From assembly GCA_964495075.1 (NCBI GenBank), contig CAZBUJ010000009.1, forward strand, positions 1 through 64,000: a DNA stretch of 64,000 nucleotides, given 5' to 3'. The notes beneath the pieces were generated by a model. It was not told the origin of the DNA. It saw only the letters and a program-made list of their open reading frames with translations, and did not search any database. Below, piece after piece: positions 18,463-27,450 of this stretch; the stretch's first letter is position 1; each line of letters opens with the position of its first letter. The position numbers were made by a program, and so were the translations under genes. Source of the DNA: JAFGJQ01 sp964495075 (lineage in GTDB: Bacteria; Planctomycetota; Phycisphaerae; UBA1845).

Positions 18463-19132
18463 GTGTTCTGGATCGCGTTCAAGATGCTGGTCGGCAATCG
18501 CGGGAAGTACGTCGGCATGGTGCTCGGCATCACGTTCGCGGCGCTGCTGATCGGGCAACAGAGCGGCGTATTCTGCGGCATCATGTGGCTGACAACGAGC
18601 CAGATTCGTGACGTGCAGGACGCCGACATCTGGGTCATGGACGGCAACGTCGAGTATATCGACGACATCAAGCCCATGCGTGAGACCGATCTGTATCGCG
18701 TTCGCGGCGTTCCGGGCGTGGCTTGGGCGGTTCGCCTCTACAAGGGCATCGCACGGGCACGTCTTCAGGACGGGAACTACCAGCAGATGATTCTGCTCGG
18801 TCTCGATGACGACACTCTCGTCGGCGCCCCAAGGCGGATGGTCCTGGGTTCGCTGGATGACCTGCGGCGACCCGATGCGATCATCATAGACGACGCCGGC
18901 TACCGGCAGATCTGGCCGGGCCAGCCGCTGGAGACCGGGCGCGTACTGGAGATGAACGATCGCCGGGCAGGCGTTGTTCATGTTCACCATCGCCAATCTG
19001 AGAGAGTTTGGAACGCTCAAGGCTCTGGGTACCAGCAATCGAGAGATCGTGACGATGGTGTTGTTTCAGGCGGCCGCACCGGCCGCGTCCGCGCCCACGG
19101 CCCCGGCGCCAGGCGAGCGAGGAAACGCCTGA
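18463..19132 (+). pseudogene. DevC/FtsX-like ABC permease remnant with internal deletion
   Basis: From GTG 18463 the sequence encodes the first roughly 170 residues of an FtsX-like permease: membrane helix (GKYVGMVLGITFAALLIG), then a periplasmic domain (DIWVMDGNVEYIDDIK, DDAGYRQIWPGQPLE, GRVLEMNDRRA). At about 18964 the frame shifts; the next frame reads GQALFMFTIANLREFGTLKA then LGTSNREIVTMVLFQAA, the conserved cytoplasmic loop and start of a later membrane helix of the same family, and stops at 19130-19132. At least 80 residues in the middle and the C-terminal helices are missing. No partner ATPase or membrane-fusion gene is adjacent. Together with the neighbouring peptidase remnant it marks a decaying segment. 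Confidence 0.65.
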
Positions 19133-19237
19133 CCGCGTGAGCGGCAGAGTTTCGCGCATCGCAGGGGGCGGCGTTGTTAATCGGACAGGGGCGATTGGAC
19201 GCGACGAGAGTGCCGTCACAAGAGAGGAGGCGCCGTC

Positions 19238-19789
19238 ATGATGCCCGGTTTCCGAATCGTCCTGGGCCTGCTTGTGTTGCTCTTGGGGCGTAGGCTTTAC
19301 TGGATCATGGTTGGCGTCGGTGGTCTGCTGGCCGGTCTGGAGTTCACGGCGCGGCTTCTCGCCGACTGGAGCCCGGTGGTTCGGTTCGTGGTGGCGATCG
19401 GGGCCGGCGCTGTCGGCGTGCTGGTTGCCGTTTTCGCCCAGCGCGTGGCTTTCGCGGTGCTGGGTTTCTACGGCGGCGGTTTCGTCGCGCTGGCCCTGAC
19501 CCAATCAACGGGCGGCGAGGGCGCCGCGTTGGCGTGGTTTATGCTCGGGGGCGTGGTCGGCGCGGTCATCGCGGTCCTCGTCATGGATTGGGCGATCATC
19601 GTGTTGACATCCCTGGCGGGGGCGGCCGCAATCGTGACGAGCTTCGCCATGGAGCCCGCCCTGAAAGCGGTTGTGTTCGTCGTCCTGGCGGGCGCCGGAA
19701 TCGCGATTCAGAATCGGGGGCTTGAACGCGGAACGCAGCCGCGCGATTCTCAGTCCGGATCATCCACCTCCGGAGAGCGAGAGCCATGA
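19238..19789 (+). CDS. DUF4203/TMEM198-like multi-pass membrane protein
   Basis: 183 residues, almost entirely hydrophobic: six or seven closely spaced membrane helices (RIVLGLLVLLLGRRLYWIMV, VVAIGAGAVGVLVAVFAQ, WFMLGGVVGAVIAVLVM, WAIIVLTSLAGAAAIV, AVVFVVLAGAGIAIQNRG) and a short polar tail. The GRRLYW element followed by glycine-rich helices resembles the DUF4203/TMEM198 group, whose function is not established. The ATG has GAGGAGG upstream. The stop overlaps the start of the next gene by 4 nt, so the pair is an operon. Confidence 0.65.
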   Translation: MMPGFRIVLGLLVLLLGRRLYWIMVGVGGLLAGLEFTARLLADWSPVVRFVVAIGAGAVGVLVAVFAQRVAFAVLGFYGGGFVALALTQSTGGEGAALAWFMLGGVVGAVIAVLVMDWAIIVLTSLAGAAAIVTSFAMEPALKAVVFVVLAGAGIAIQNRGLERGTQPRDSQSGSSTSGEREP

Positions 19790-20493
19790 GCAAGGACAAT
19801 CGCCACCGCGGCCACACATGCGCCATTTGCGGGAAGACGTTCGCCGCGAAGGACCTGATCGCCGGCGCGGTCGTTCGCCCGGCGGTGGCCGAGGAGATCC
19901 GTCGGGCCCATCCCGCCTGGTCACCCGAGCAGTATATCTGCCGCGTCGATCTCGCGGCCTTTCGGGGCAAGTACGTTCATTCGTTGCTGGAATCCGAGAA
20001 GGGCGAGCTCACGTTTCTGGAACAGGATGTTCTCCGGAGTCTGCGCGAGCACGAGCTGCTTTCCAGCAACGTCGATGCGGAGTTCGAGCAGGAGTGGACG
20101 TTCGGCGAGCGGCTCGCGGACACGATCGCCACGTTCGGCGGCAGTTGGCCCTTTTTGATCGTGTTCGGTATTCTGTTGTCGCTGTGGATCATGATGAACT
20201 CGCTGGTCCTCCTTTGGCGACCGGTCGACCCGTACCCGTTCATTCTCCTCAACCTCCTCCTTTCCTGCCTGGCCGCCGTTCAGGCGCCCATCATCATGAT
20301 GAGTCAGAATCGGCAGGAGGCCAAGGACCGCGTTCGGGCGCAGCATGATTATCAGGTTAACCTGAAAGCAGAGCTCGAGATCCGCCAACTGCACGAGAAG
20401 ATCGACCACCTTCTCTCGCATCAATGGGAGCGTCTTGTGGAAATTCAGGAAGTGCAGCTGGAGTTGCTTTCAGAAATCGGCAAGAATCGATGA
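19786..20493 (+). CDS. DUF1003 membrane protein with N-terminal zinc-ribbon-like motif
   Basis: 235 residues. The N-terminus has CAICGK, a possible half of a metal site with a later Cys. It is followed by the DUF1003 core: FGERLADTIATFGGSWPFLI leading into a membrane helix, a short loop (DPYPFILLNLLLS), a second helix, then MMSQNRQEAKDRVRAQHDY and a C-terminal coiled coil (LHEKIDHLLSHQWERLVEIQ). These are diagnostic DUF1003 features. The family is membrane-bound and of unknown function, sometimes close to metal or stress genes. ATGA overlap with the preceding gene indicates co-translation. Confidence 0.85.
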   Translation: MSKDNRHRGHTCAICGKTFAAKDLIAGAVVRPAVAEEIRRAHPAWSPEQYICRVDLAAFRGKYVHSLLESEKGELTFLEQDVLRSLREHELLSSNVDAEFEQEWTFGERLADTIATFGGSWPFLIVFGILLSLWIMMNSLVLLWRPVDPYPFILLNLLLSCLAAVQAPIIMMSQNRQEAKDRVRAQHDYQVNLKAELEIRQLHEKIDHLLSHQWERLVEIQEVQLELLSEIGKNR

Positions 20494-20561
20494 CGGCGCC
20501 TGCCATCACGGCCGCGTGGCCGGCGGTTCCTCGAAGATCGCAAGTCGTCGGATGAGGGGAT

Positions 20562-21890
20562 ATGGCACAGGCTGAATCGTCTCGCAAGAGTTTTCGGTTT
20601 GCCTTTCGGGCGTTGCGACACCGGAATTACCGCCTGTTCTTCGCCGGGCAGGCGATTTCCCTGATCGGCACGTGGATTACACGTATCGCGATGGGCTGGC
20701 TGGTCTATCGGCTGACCGGGTCGGCGTTCATGCTGGGCCTGGTGAGCTTTGCGGGGCTCGTCCCGACATTTCTGTTGACGCCCGTGGGCGGGGTCGTCGC
20801 CGATCGATGGAGTCGTCATCGCGTCCTGCTGTGCACCCAGGTTACGTTGATGGTCACGTCGCTTGCCCTGGCGCACTTCGCGCTGCGCGGGACGATCACC
20901 GTTGCCCATGTGATCGGGCTGGGTGTGCTTCAGGGATGCTGCAACGCGTTCGACATCCCGGCCCGCCAGGCATTCGTGGTGGACATGGTCGGGGGACGGG
21001 CCGACCTGAGCAGCGCGATTGCGCTGAATTCCATGATTTTTAACAGCGCCCGGCTCATCGGCCCGTCCATCGCCGGGATGCTGATTGCGATCTTCGGCGA
21101 AGGGCTTTGCTTCTTGATTGACAGCGTGAGTTTCCTGGCCGTCGTGGTGGCGCTGCTGGCGATGCGTGTCACCCCTCCCGAGCCGGGCGAGGCGCGTACC
21201 TGCGTGCTGCATGAGCTGCGCGAGGGGCTCGCGGCGACGTTCGGCTTTGCACCGATCCGCGCGATTCTGCTGCTGATGGCGCTGACGAGTCTGGTGGGCA
21301 TGCCCTACGCCGTGCTGATGCCCGTCTTTGCCGATCGCGTGTTGCACGGCAATGCGATGACGTTGGGCTTCTTGATGGCGGCGTCCGGCGTCGGGGCGTT
21401 GGGCGGCGGCCTCCTGTTGGCGATGCGCGAGAGCGTCCTCGGGCTGGGCCGCATGATCGCGGGCGGCGCGGGAGTTTTCGGCGCCGCCCTGATCGCCTTC
21501 GGTTTGTCACGCTCGCTCTGGATCTCGCTGCCGGTGCTGGTTGTCACGGGCTTCGCCATGATGGTGCAGGCGGCGGCCGGCAATACGATCGTGCAAACCA
21601 TCGTGGACGACAACAAAAGAGGCCGCGTTATGGGTTTCTTTGCCATGGCGTTCCTGGGCACGATGCCTTTCGGAAGCCTGATGGCCGGCGCACTGGCCCG
21701 CCACCTCGGGGCACCCGCCACCGTCATCATCGGGGGCAGCCTGTGTGTCTTGGCGGCTGGCGTGTTCGCCCGGATGTTGCCCCGATTGCGAGCGCTCGTT
21801 CGACCGATCTACGTGGCCCGCGGCATCCTGCCGCCACTCCCGGAAGGGGTGGGCAGCACGGCCGCGATGCTCCCGCCCGCAAGAGAGTGA
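20562..21890 (+). CDS. MFS transporter, EntS/DHA3-like exporter
   Basis: 442 residues with about 12 membrane helices. The N-terminus FRALRHRNYRLFFAGQAISL followed by IGTWITRIAMGWLVYRLTGS and the loop GGVVADRWSRHRVLL are characteristic of the DHA3/EntS drug- or siderophore-export branch. Later DDNKRGRVMGFFAMAF is the conserved second-half cytoplasmic loop. The substrate cannot be told from the sequence; no siderophore or antibiotic genes are nearby. The ATG at 20562 follows a G-rich site (GAGGGG). Confidence 0.85.
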   Translation: MAQAESSRKSFRFAFRALRHRNYRLFFAGQAISLIGTWITRIAMGWLVYRLTGSAFMLGLVSFAGLVPTFLLTPVGGVVADRWSRHRVLLCTQVTLMVTSLALAHFALRGTITVAHVIGLGVLQGCCNAFDIPARQAFVVDMVGGRADLSSAIALNSMIFNSARLIGPSIAGMLIAIFGEGLCFLIDSVSFLAVVVALLAMRVTPPEPGEARTCVLHELREGLAATFGFAPIRAILLLMALTSLVGMPYAVLMPVFADRVLHGNAMTLGFLMAASGVGALGGGLLLAMRESVLGLGRMIAGGAGVFGAALIAFGLSRSLWISLPVLVVTGFAMMVQAAAGNTIVQTIVDDNKRGRVMGFFAMAFLGTMPFGSLMAGALARHLGAPATVIIGGSLCVLAAGVFARMLPRLRALVRPIYVARGILPPLPEGVGSTAAMLPPARE

Positions 21891-22384
21891 GGCGGCCGAC
21901 ATCGGCAGGACACCGAGAAGCCGAGACACGAGCCGGACGACCGTTGGCGCCGGCTGGGATGATCAGCCGTGGCTTCGCCGCGCCGCGCCAAGGCGAGGAG
22001 GAAGCAGGGCGTGGTTTCGCCGCGAAAAGCACGGAATGGCAGCACAAGAGTCCCCCACGCCACGGGATCGAACGGTTGACCGTTTTCGCGCCGGCCCGGA
22101 TACCCGCCGAGGTGCCGAAGTCTCCGCTCGGGCCACGGAACGAACGCATCGAGGAGCGCAAAGGGAGTCTATCGACCGTTGAATGGACAGGACAACACTA
22201 GCGTCGCGTCCGGACCCTGGTTCCGAGGGCTCTTCCGCGGGCTGGCTCGTTGCAACGGCCGTTTAATCCTCAATAATGCGCATGGAGACCGGCGCGCTTT
22301 CCGAGTGTCTGTTGATTCGCAGACTTCTCGCGTCGACGAAGCAGGCCTGATCAGCGGTCGGAGTCACTGTCGGGGAGAGATCGT
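21891..22384 (+). other. intergenic stretch upstream of ribonucleotide reductase
   Basis: About 490 nt with no believable gene. I looked for a cobalamin riboswitch and for NrdR boxes, because the next gene is a B12-dependent reductase; I cannot recognise either. The patch around 22262-22285 is more AT-rich than its surroundings and may contain the promoter. Confidence 0.35.
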
Positions 22385-24244
22385 ATGGCGGGTGAACCAC
22401 CAGACGAGGACGGGCAGGGCGGCGTATCGCTGACGCCGAACGCCCTGCGCATACTGGAAGCGCGATACCTGCAGCGCGACGAAAGTGGCCGGTGCATTGA
22501 AGAGCCGCAGACTCTGTTCCGGCGAGTCGCCGACGCGGTGGCCGAGGCGGAACTGTGCTTCAACCCGGCGCCGAATAACCGTGCCGCGTGGGCCCGCCGC
22601 TTCTATCGTTTGATGGCAAGTCTGCGATTCCTGCCCAACAGCCCGACGTTGATGAACGCTGGCCGTGCGATGGGGATGCTGAGCGCGTGCTTCGTGTTGC
22701 CTGTCGGCGACAGCATCGATGAGATCTTCGACGCGATCAAGCATGCCGCGCTGATCCAGAAGGCCGGTGGGGGTACCGGGCTGACCTTTGACCGGCTGCG
22801 TCCGACGGGCGATTTCATCCGAAGCTCCGGCGGTACAACCAGCGGACCGATCAGTTTCTGGCACGCGTTCTGCGAGGCCAGCAACGCCATCCAGCAGGGG
22901 GCTTCCCGGCGCGGCGCGAACATGGGGATGATGTACATTCACCATCCGGACATCCTCAAGTTTGTGGAAGCGAAGCGGGATGTGTCGCGATTCACGAACT
23001 ACAACATTTCGGTGAAGATCCCGGATGGCTGGATGGAAGCCCTGCGACGCACGCCCGACCGGCCGCATGTCGTTGTAAACCCGCGCACCGGCAAGCCCTA
23101 CTTTATTCCGCGTGACCTCGACGTTCGCGACTACGCGCTCCGGTCGCTGGCGCCGATCGACGAAGCAGGCAACGCGAGTCGCTACTACTCCCACCGGGAC
23201 ACCTGGAACACCATCGTGCACTGTGCGTGGCAGACCGGTGAGCCCGGTGTCGTGTTCATCGACCGGATTAACGAGCATAATCCGACCCCCCGGTTGGGGA
23301 CGATCGAGGCCACCAACCCCTGCGGCGAGCAGCCTCTGCTCGACTACGAGGCGTGCAATCTCGGCAGTGTCAATCTGGCGCGTTTTGTACGAGAGGCGGG
23401 CTCAGGGCGAACCGAGGTGGACTGGGAGGCGCTGGGGAACGCCGTCGACGAGGGCGTCCGCTTCCTCGACAACGTGATCGAAGTGAACCGGTATCCGCTG
23501 CCGCAAACCGCCCGCGTCAGCACGGCCAACCGCAAGATCGGGCTCGGCGTAATGGGTTTCGCCGACGCCCTGTTTATGCTGGGGGTGGCGTACGACTCGG
23601 ACGAAGGCGTGGCATGGGGCGAACGCTTCATGGCGTTCATCGACCAACGGGCGCACGATGGCAGTGAACGGCTCGCCGGAGAGCGCGGCGTCTTTCCCAA
23701 CTGGCCGGGCAGCACGTGGGATACGACCGAGCATCGACCCATGCGGAACGCGTGCTGCACCTCGATCGCACCGACGGGGACCATCAGCATACTCGCGGGA
23801 TGTTCCGCCGGGATCGAGCCGTTGTTCGCCCTGGCATTCCGACGCCATGTGCTCCAGGAGCGAAGCGGCAGCGATGCCGCCATGGTCGAGTTCAACCCGG
23901 TTTTCGCGCGGGCGCTCCAGCGCGGGGGACTTGCCAGCGAACAGTTGACGGCGCGGGTGGTTCGAGAGGGCAGCGTCGCGCGAATCAGTGCATTACCGGA
24001 GCACATCCGGCGCGTGTATGTCACGGCGCTCGACATCGCCCCGGAGTGGCACGTGCGGATGCAGGCGGCGTTCCAGAAGTACTGCGACGCCTCCGTTTCC
24101 AAGACAATCAACCTGCCCGCCTCCGCGACGCCGGAGGACGTAAACAGGGTCTTCCGGTTGTCGTATGATTTGCGCTGCAAAGGTGTTACCGTATACCGCG
24201 ACGGCTGCCGGCCTGAACAGCCGATGGAGATGATCGGGGAGTGA
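22385..24244 (+). CDS. nrdJ: class II (adenosylcobalamin-dependent) ribonucleotide reductase, short form
   Basis: 619 residues with the reductase barrel. Visible elements are LRFLPNSPTLMNAG, the active-site cysteine in SACFVLPVGD (Cys102), GGGTGLTFDRLRPTGD, NPCGEQPLL with catalytic Cys313 and Glu315, EACNLGSVNLARF, and the substrate-loop region APTGTISILAGCSAGIEP. It reduces ribonucleotides using B12. The protein ends with FRLSYDLRCKGVTVYRDGCR and a short tail; the C-terminal extension that many NrdJ proteins use (a CxxC redox pair or zinc ribbon, often 100 or more residues) is missing. Either this is a natural short form or re-reduction depends on another protein. The ATG has GGGGAGAG about 5 nt upstream. 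Confidence 0.9.
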   Translation: MAGEPPDEDGQGGVSLTPNALRILEARYLQRDESGRCIEEPQTLFRRVADAVAEAELCFNPAPNNRAAWARRFYRLMASLRFLPNSPTLMNAGRAMGMLSACFVLPVGDSIDEIFDAIKHAALIQKAGGGTGLTFDRLRPTGDFIRSSGGTTSGPISFWHAFCEASNAIQQGASRRGANMGMMYIHHPDILKFVEAKRDVSRFTNYNISVKIPDGWMEALRRTPDRPHVVVNPRTGKPYFIPRDLDVRDYALRSLAPIDEAGNASRYYSHRDTWNTIVHCAWQTGEPGVVFIDRINEHNPTPRLGTIEATNPCGEQPLLDYEACNLGSVNLARFVREAGSGRTEVDWEALGNAVDEGVRFLDNVIEVNRYPLPQTARVSTANRKIGLGVMGFADALFMLGVAYDSDEGVAWGERFMAFIDQRAHDGSERLAGERGVFPNWPGSTWDTTEHRPMRNACCTSIAPTGTISILAGCSAGIEPLFALAFRRHVLQERSGSDAAMVEFNPVFARALQRGGLASEQLTARVVREGSVARISALPEHIRRVYVTALDIAPEWHVRMQAAFQKYCDASVSKTINLPASATPEDVNRVFRLSYDLRCKGVTVYRDGCRPEQPMEMIGE

Positions 24245-24371
24245 TCGCGCGCCGGCGTCGCCGTTGACGGTGCTCTTTCCTTTGGTCTTCATTGTGCGCC
24301 CGTGGCGGACGATCCCGCGCATCGACTTCGCTGACCGGCCGCGACCGCCGCTGGCCCACGCGGCAGAGAAT

Positions 24372-25673
24372 ATGGACAGGGCAAAAAACCAGAGCGGAAC
24401 ACTCGATGCTCAGACGGTCCGCACGGCGTGGGACGTTCTGGACGGGAAGAAACCGAGAAGCCGTCTGGCCCGGCTGATGCCGTTCCTGGGTCCGGCTTTC
24501 ATCGCCAGCGTCGCTTACGTCGATCCAGGGAATTTTGCGACCAATATTCAAGGCGGCTCGCGGTTCGGCTATATGCTGATTTGGGTCATACTGGCCAGCA
24601 ACCTCATGGCCATGCTCATCCAGACGCTGTCGGCCAAGCTGGGCATCGCGACCGGTATGAACCTGGCCGAACACTGCCGGGCCCGTCTACCGGGGCCGGT
24701 CGTCATCGGCATGTGGGTCCTGATGGAGCTGGTGGCCATGGCGACGGACCTGGCCGAGTTTCTGGGAGCCGCGCTGGGGTTTTACCTCCTGTTGGGTGTG
24801 CCTTTGTTTGTAGGGGCCGTTCTGACCGCGATCGCGACGTTCCTGATTCTCAGCCTCGAGCGGTATGGATTCCGGCGGCTGGAGGCGGTCATCTCGTCGA
24901 TGGTGGGCGTAATTGCCCTGTGTTACCTCGTAGAGACCATCATCGACAGGCCCGATTTCACCGAAATCGCGTATGCTGCCTTCGTACCGCGCTTCTCCGG
25001 CACGGAAAGCGTGCTGTTGGCGTCGGGCATCCTTGGGGCCACCGTTATGCCTCATGCGATATTCCTGCATTCCGCACTGATGCAGGGCCGCATCGTGGTC
25101 AGGCACAAGACCCACTTGCAGCGGTTGTTTCGCTTCGAAATCGCGGATGTTGTTATCGCCATGGGCATCGCGAGCTTCGTGAACGCCGCCATGCTCATCA
25201 TGGCGGCGGCCACCTTTCACAGGACCGGGCTCACGGAGATCGCCACGATCGAGGAAGCCTATCGCACCCTGGACCCGCTTCTGGGGCGGGCCGCGAAATG
25301 GGTCTTCGGCCTCTCACTGCTGGTTGCCGGCCTGTCGTCGTCAACGGTAGGAACGAGTGCGGGGCAGGTGATCATGCAGGGTTTTCTCCGGCGGCACATC
25401 CCCGTATGGATCCGGCGCCTGGTGACGATGGCGCCGTCGCTGGTTATTATCGCGGCGGGCCTGGATCCGACCCGTGTGCTGGTCATCAGCCAGGTGCTCC
25501 TGAGTTTCGGGCTTCCGTTTGCCATTGTCCCGTTGGTGATGTTCACCCGTCGCAGCGATATCATGGGGGAGCTGGTCAACCGGCGCGTCACCACGGTTGT
25601 CGCCGGCGGCATCGCGGGGCTCATCATCGTGCTCAATCTCTACCTCGTCTATCAGACCCTGGTTCCAGAGTGA
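24372..25673 (+). CDS. mntH: Nramp-family Mn2+/Fe2+ transporter
   Basis: 433 residues, about 11 membrane helices. Metal-binding helix 1 contains DPGNFATN and helix 6 contains MPHAIFLHS; both Nramp signatures are intact. The helix 8 region reads GLSSSTVGTSAGQVIMQGFL with IPVWIRR following, as in bacterial MntH. It imports divalent manganese or iron by proton symport at the cytoplasmic membrane. The ATG at 24372 is chosen because family similarity starts shortly after it; an upstream TTG at 24264 would add an arginine-rich extension with no support. Only 4 nt separate its stop from the universal stress protein gene, so they form an operon. Confidence 0.9.
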   Translation: MDRAKNQSGTLDAQTVRTAWDVLDGKKPRSRLARLMPFLGPAFIASVAYVDPGNFATNIQGGSRFGYMLIWVILASNLMAMLIQTLSAKLGIATGMNLAEHCRARLPGPVVIGMWVLMELVAMATDLAEFLGAALGFYLLLGVPLFVGAVLTAIATFLILSLERYGFRRLEAVISSMVGVIALCYLVETIIDRPDFTEIAYAAFVPRFSGTESVLLASGILGATVMPHAIFLHSALMQGRIVVRHKTHLQRLFRFEIADVVIAMGIASFVNAAMLIMAAATFHRTGLTEIATIEEAYRTLDPLLGRAAKWVFGLSLLVAGLSSSTVGTSAGQVIMQGFLRRHIPVWIRRLVTMAPSLVIIAAGLDPTRVLVISQVLLSFGLPFAIVPLVMFTRRSDIMGELVNRRVTTVVAGGIAGLIIVLNLYLVYQTLVPE

Positions 25674-25677
25674 TGTC

Positions 25678-26592
25678 ATGTTCAAACATATACTCGTTCC
25701 ACTAGACGGATCCGCGCTGGCGGAGGCGGCAATGCCCGCCGCCGCCCTGCTGGCACAGAAGCTCAATGCGTCCGTCACGCTCATTCATGTGGTGGAAAAG
25801 CACGCTCCCCAGAGAATCCATGGCCAACCGCACGTGAGAGACGCGGAGGAAGCGGCGGCCTACTTGACGGACGTCTCCCGCCGCTGCGTTCCGGCCGGGA
25901 CACGGGTCGATTATCATGTGCACACCGCGGAGGTGAGCGACGTCGCTCGAAGCCTCGTGGCGCACGCGGGCGAGCTGGGACACGACTTGATCGTCATGTG
26001 CGCTCACGGCCGCGGGCGGGCATTGCGCCTGTTTCTGGGCAGCATTGCGCAGAAAGTCATCGCGTTGGGGTCGCTTCCCGTCCTGATCATACGTCCGGAC
26101 GACAGAGGCGAAGTCCGGCCGTTTTCCTGCACGGCCATCCTCGTACCGTTGGACGGCGGTAAGGACCATGAACAGGCCCTGCCGGTCGCCAGAGCCCTGG
26201 CGGAGACGTGTGGCGCGGCCCTGCATCTGGCGATGGTGATTCCCAGTTTCGCGACCTTGTCGGGGCCGACGACGGTGACCAGCAGGCTCTTGCCGGGGAC
26301 GACGTCGCAAATGCTGGAGCTATCCGCGGAGGAAGCAGAGGTGTATCTCGCCGCGCAGATGGAAACGTTAAGGCGTGATGGTTTTTCAGGGAGCGCTCAT
26401 GTGCGACGGGGCGATCCAGCGCACGTGATCGACGATTGCGCCCAGCAACTGCCGGTCGACGTCGTTGTCCTGGCGACCCACGGCAAAACAGGCACGGAAG
26501 CCTTCTGGGCGGGGAGCGTGACGCACAAAGTATGCAGCCGCTGCAACCTGCCGTTGCTGCTTGTTCCGGTAGCGCGACCCTGTCCGCTCTGA
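25678..26592 (+). CDS. tandem universal stress protein (two UspA domains)
   Basis: 304 residues with two UspA domains. The first starts ILVPLDGSALAEAAMP and ends with HGRGRALRLFLGSIAQKVI; the second starts ILVPLDGGKDHEQALPVA and ends HGKTGTEAFWAGSVTHKV. The second matches the ATP-binding G-x2-G-x(n)-G-S pattern well; the first is a variant. Tandem UspA proteins are cytoplasmic stress or redox proteins. Linkage to an MntH-type transporter, often seen in bacteria and archaea, suggests a role in metal or oxidative stress, but this is by association. The start ATG lies 4 nt after the transporter stop and lacks a strong Shine-Dalgarno sequence, consistent with reinitiation. Confidence 0.9.
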   Translation: MFKHILVPLDGSALAEAAMPAAALLAQKLNASVTLIHVVEKHAPQRIHGQPHVRDAEEAAAYLTDVSRRCVPAGTRVDYHVHTAEVSDVARSLVAHAGELGHDLIVMCAHGRGRALRLFLGSIAQKVIALGSLPVLIIRPDDRGEVRPFSCTAILVPLDGGKDHEQALPVARALAETCGAALHLAMVIPSFATLSGPTTVTSRLLPGTTSQMLELSAEEAEVYLAAQMETLRRDGFSGSAHVRRGDPAHVIDDCAQQLPVDVVVLATHGKTGTEAFWAGSVTHKVCSRCNLPLLLVPVARPCPL

Positions 26593-26709
26593 ACGCGTTC
26601 CATCGCGGGTGTCGGCTATTCGTGTCTTGCACTCCGCACCCTTGCGGTTCGGAAGCCTGACTGTACGGAATGAGTCGCGTGATGTCGATGTGATTGGAGA
26701 GAATCGTCT

Positions 26710-27450
26710 ATGTTTCACCGCTGCTTGTTTTGCGCATTCGCGTTGATAGTTTTGTCGTGCGGGTGCCCCGGAACCACGCCGCTCACGTTCACCATGGACG
26801 TCACTCCGGCGGAGATCGAGGACACGATCCCTGGGCAAGTGTGCGTGCTGCTGGTGACGATTGAGGAGAATGATCCAGCCGCCGAGGCCGGACCGGTGAC
26901 GATTACGGCGACCGCCAATGGTGCCACGGCCGTCGTTGACCATGGGACGATCGCCGAAGGCGAGGTAGCCGAAGTGAGCGTCACCGTGCTCCCGCCGCAG
27001 TCCGGAGCGGTGGAGCCGGAGGGATGGCCCTGTACGGCGGTCGTTCGCGCCGAGCGCGGAGGCATAACGCGTGAAATCGAAGTGCCGGTGACGGTGACCT
27101 CCGACGAAGAGGATCTGCTCGCGCCCACGGCGGCCGAGATGCGCGACCGCTTTATTCCCTGGCTGGCCGAGAACCGACCAGAACTCGGCATCGACGAGAC
27201 GACCGTCTGGAACGGCACCATCGTCAAACCGCACTGGTTGGTGGTCAGCCATTATCTTTTCTTCAGTGATGAGTGGGAGATGCACCTCTCCTGGCACGTG
27301 ATGATCGCGCCGTACGACTGGGCGAGGATTGAACTCCGTCATCGGTTCGAAGAGACCTTGCCCTCCCTGGCATTTGAGATTTCGTCTGTCTCGGCACCGG
27401 AGCCGGTCGTGGTGAATCAGATCGAGCCCGAAGGAATCCTGTGGCGGTAG
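26710..27450 (+). CDS. probable lipoprotein with Ig-like and unknown C-terminal domain
   Basis: 246 residues. The N-terminal signal CLFCAFALIVLSCGC has a lipobox-like VLSC at about residue 17. Residues 20-135 form a beta-sandwich-like region rich in T and V (VTITATANGATAVVDHG and VAEVSVTVLPPQSGAVEPEG). The rest (ADRFI-like helix, then WLVVSHYLFFSDEWEMHLSW) is a separate fold; its TVWNGTIVKPHWLVVSHYLF pattern recalls uncharacterised planctomycete exported proteins, but I cannot name a family. GGAGAG precedes the ATG. It is probably monocistronic, with about 115 nt upstream and 600 nt downstream free of genes. Confidence 0.7.
   Translation: MFHRCLFCAFALIVLSCGCPGTTPLTFTMDVTPAEIEDTIPGQVCVLLVTIEENDPAAEAGPVTITATANGATAVVDHGTIAEGEVAEVSVTVLPPQSGAVEPEGWPCTAVVRAERGGITREIEVPVTVTSDEEDLLAPTAAEMRDRFIPWLAENRPELGIDETTVWNGTIVKPHWLVVSHYLFFSDEWEMHLSWHVMIAPYDWARIELRHRFEETLPSLAFEISSVSAPEPVVVNQIEPEGILWR

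Noticed and set aside
21891..22384. Cobalamin riboswitch before the B12-dependent reductase
   Set aside because: I looked for the conserved B12-box wording and paired stems and did not find them.
24264..24371. Upstream TTG start for the Nramp transporter
   Set aside because: It would add a positively charged stretch absent from the family and has no ribosome site.
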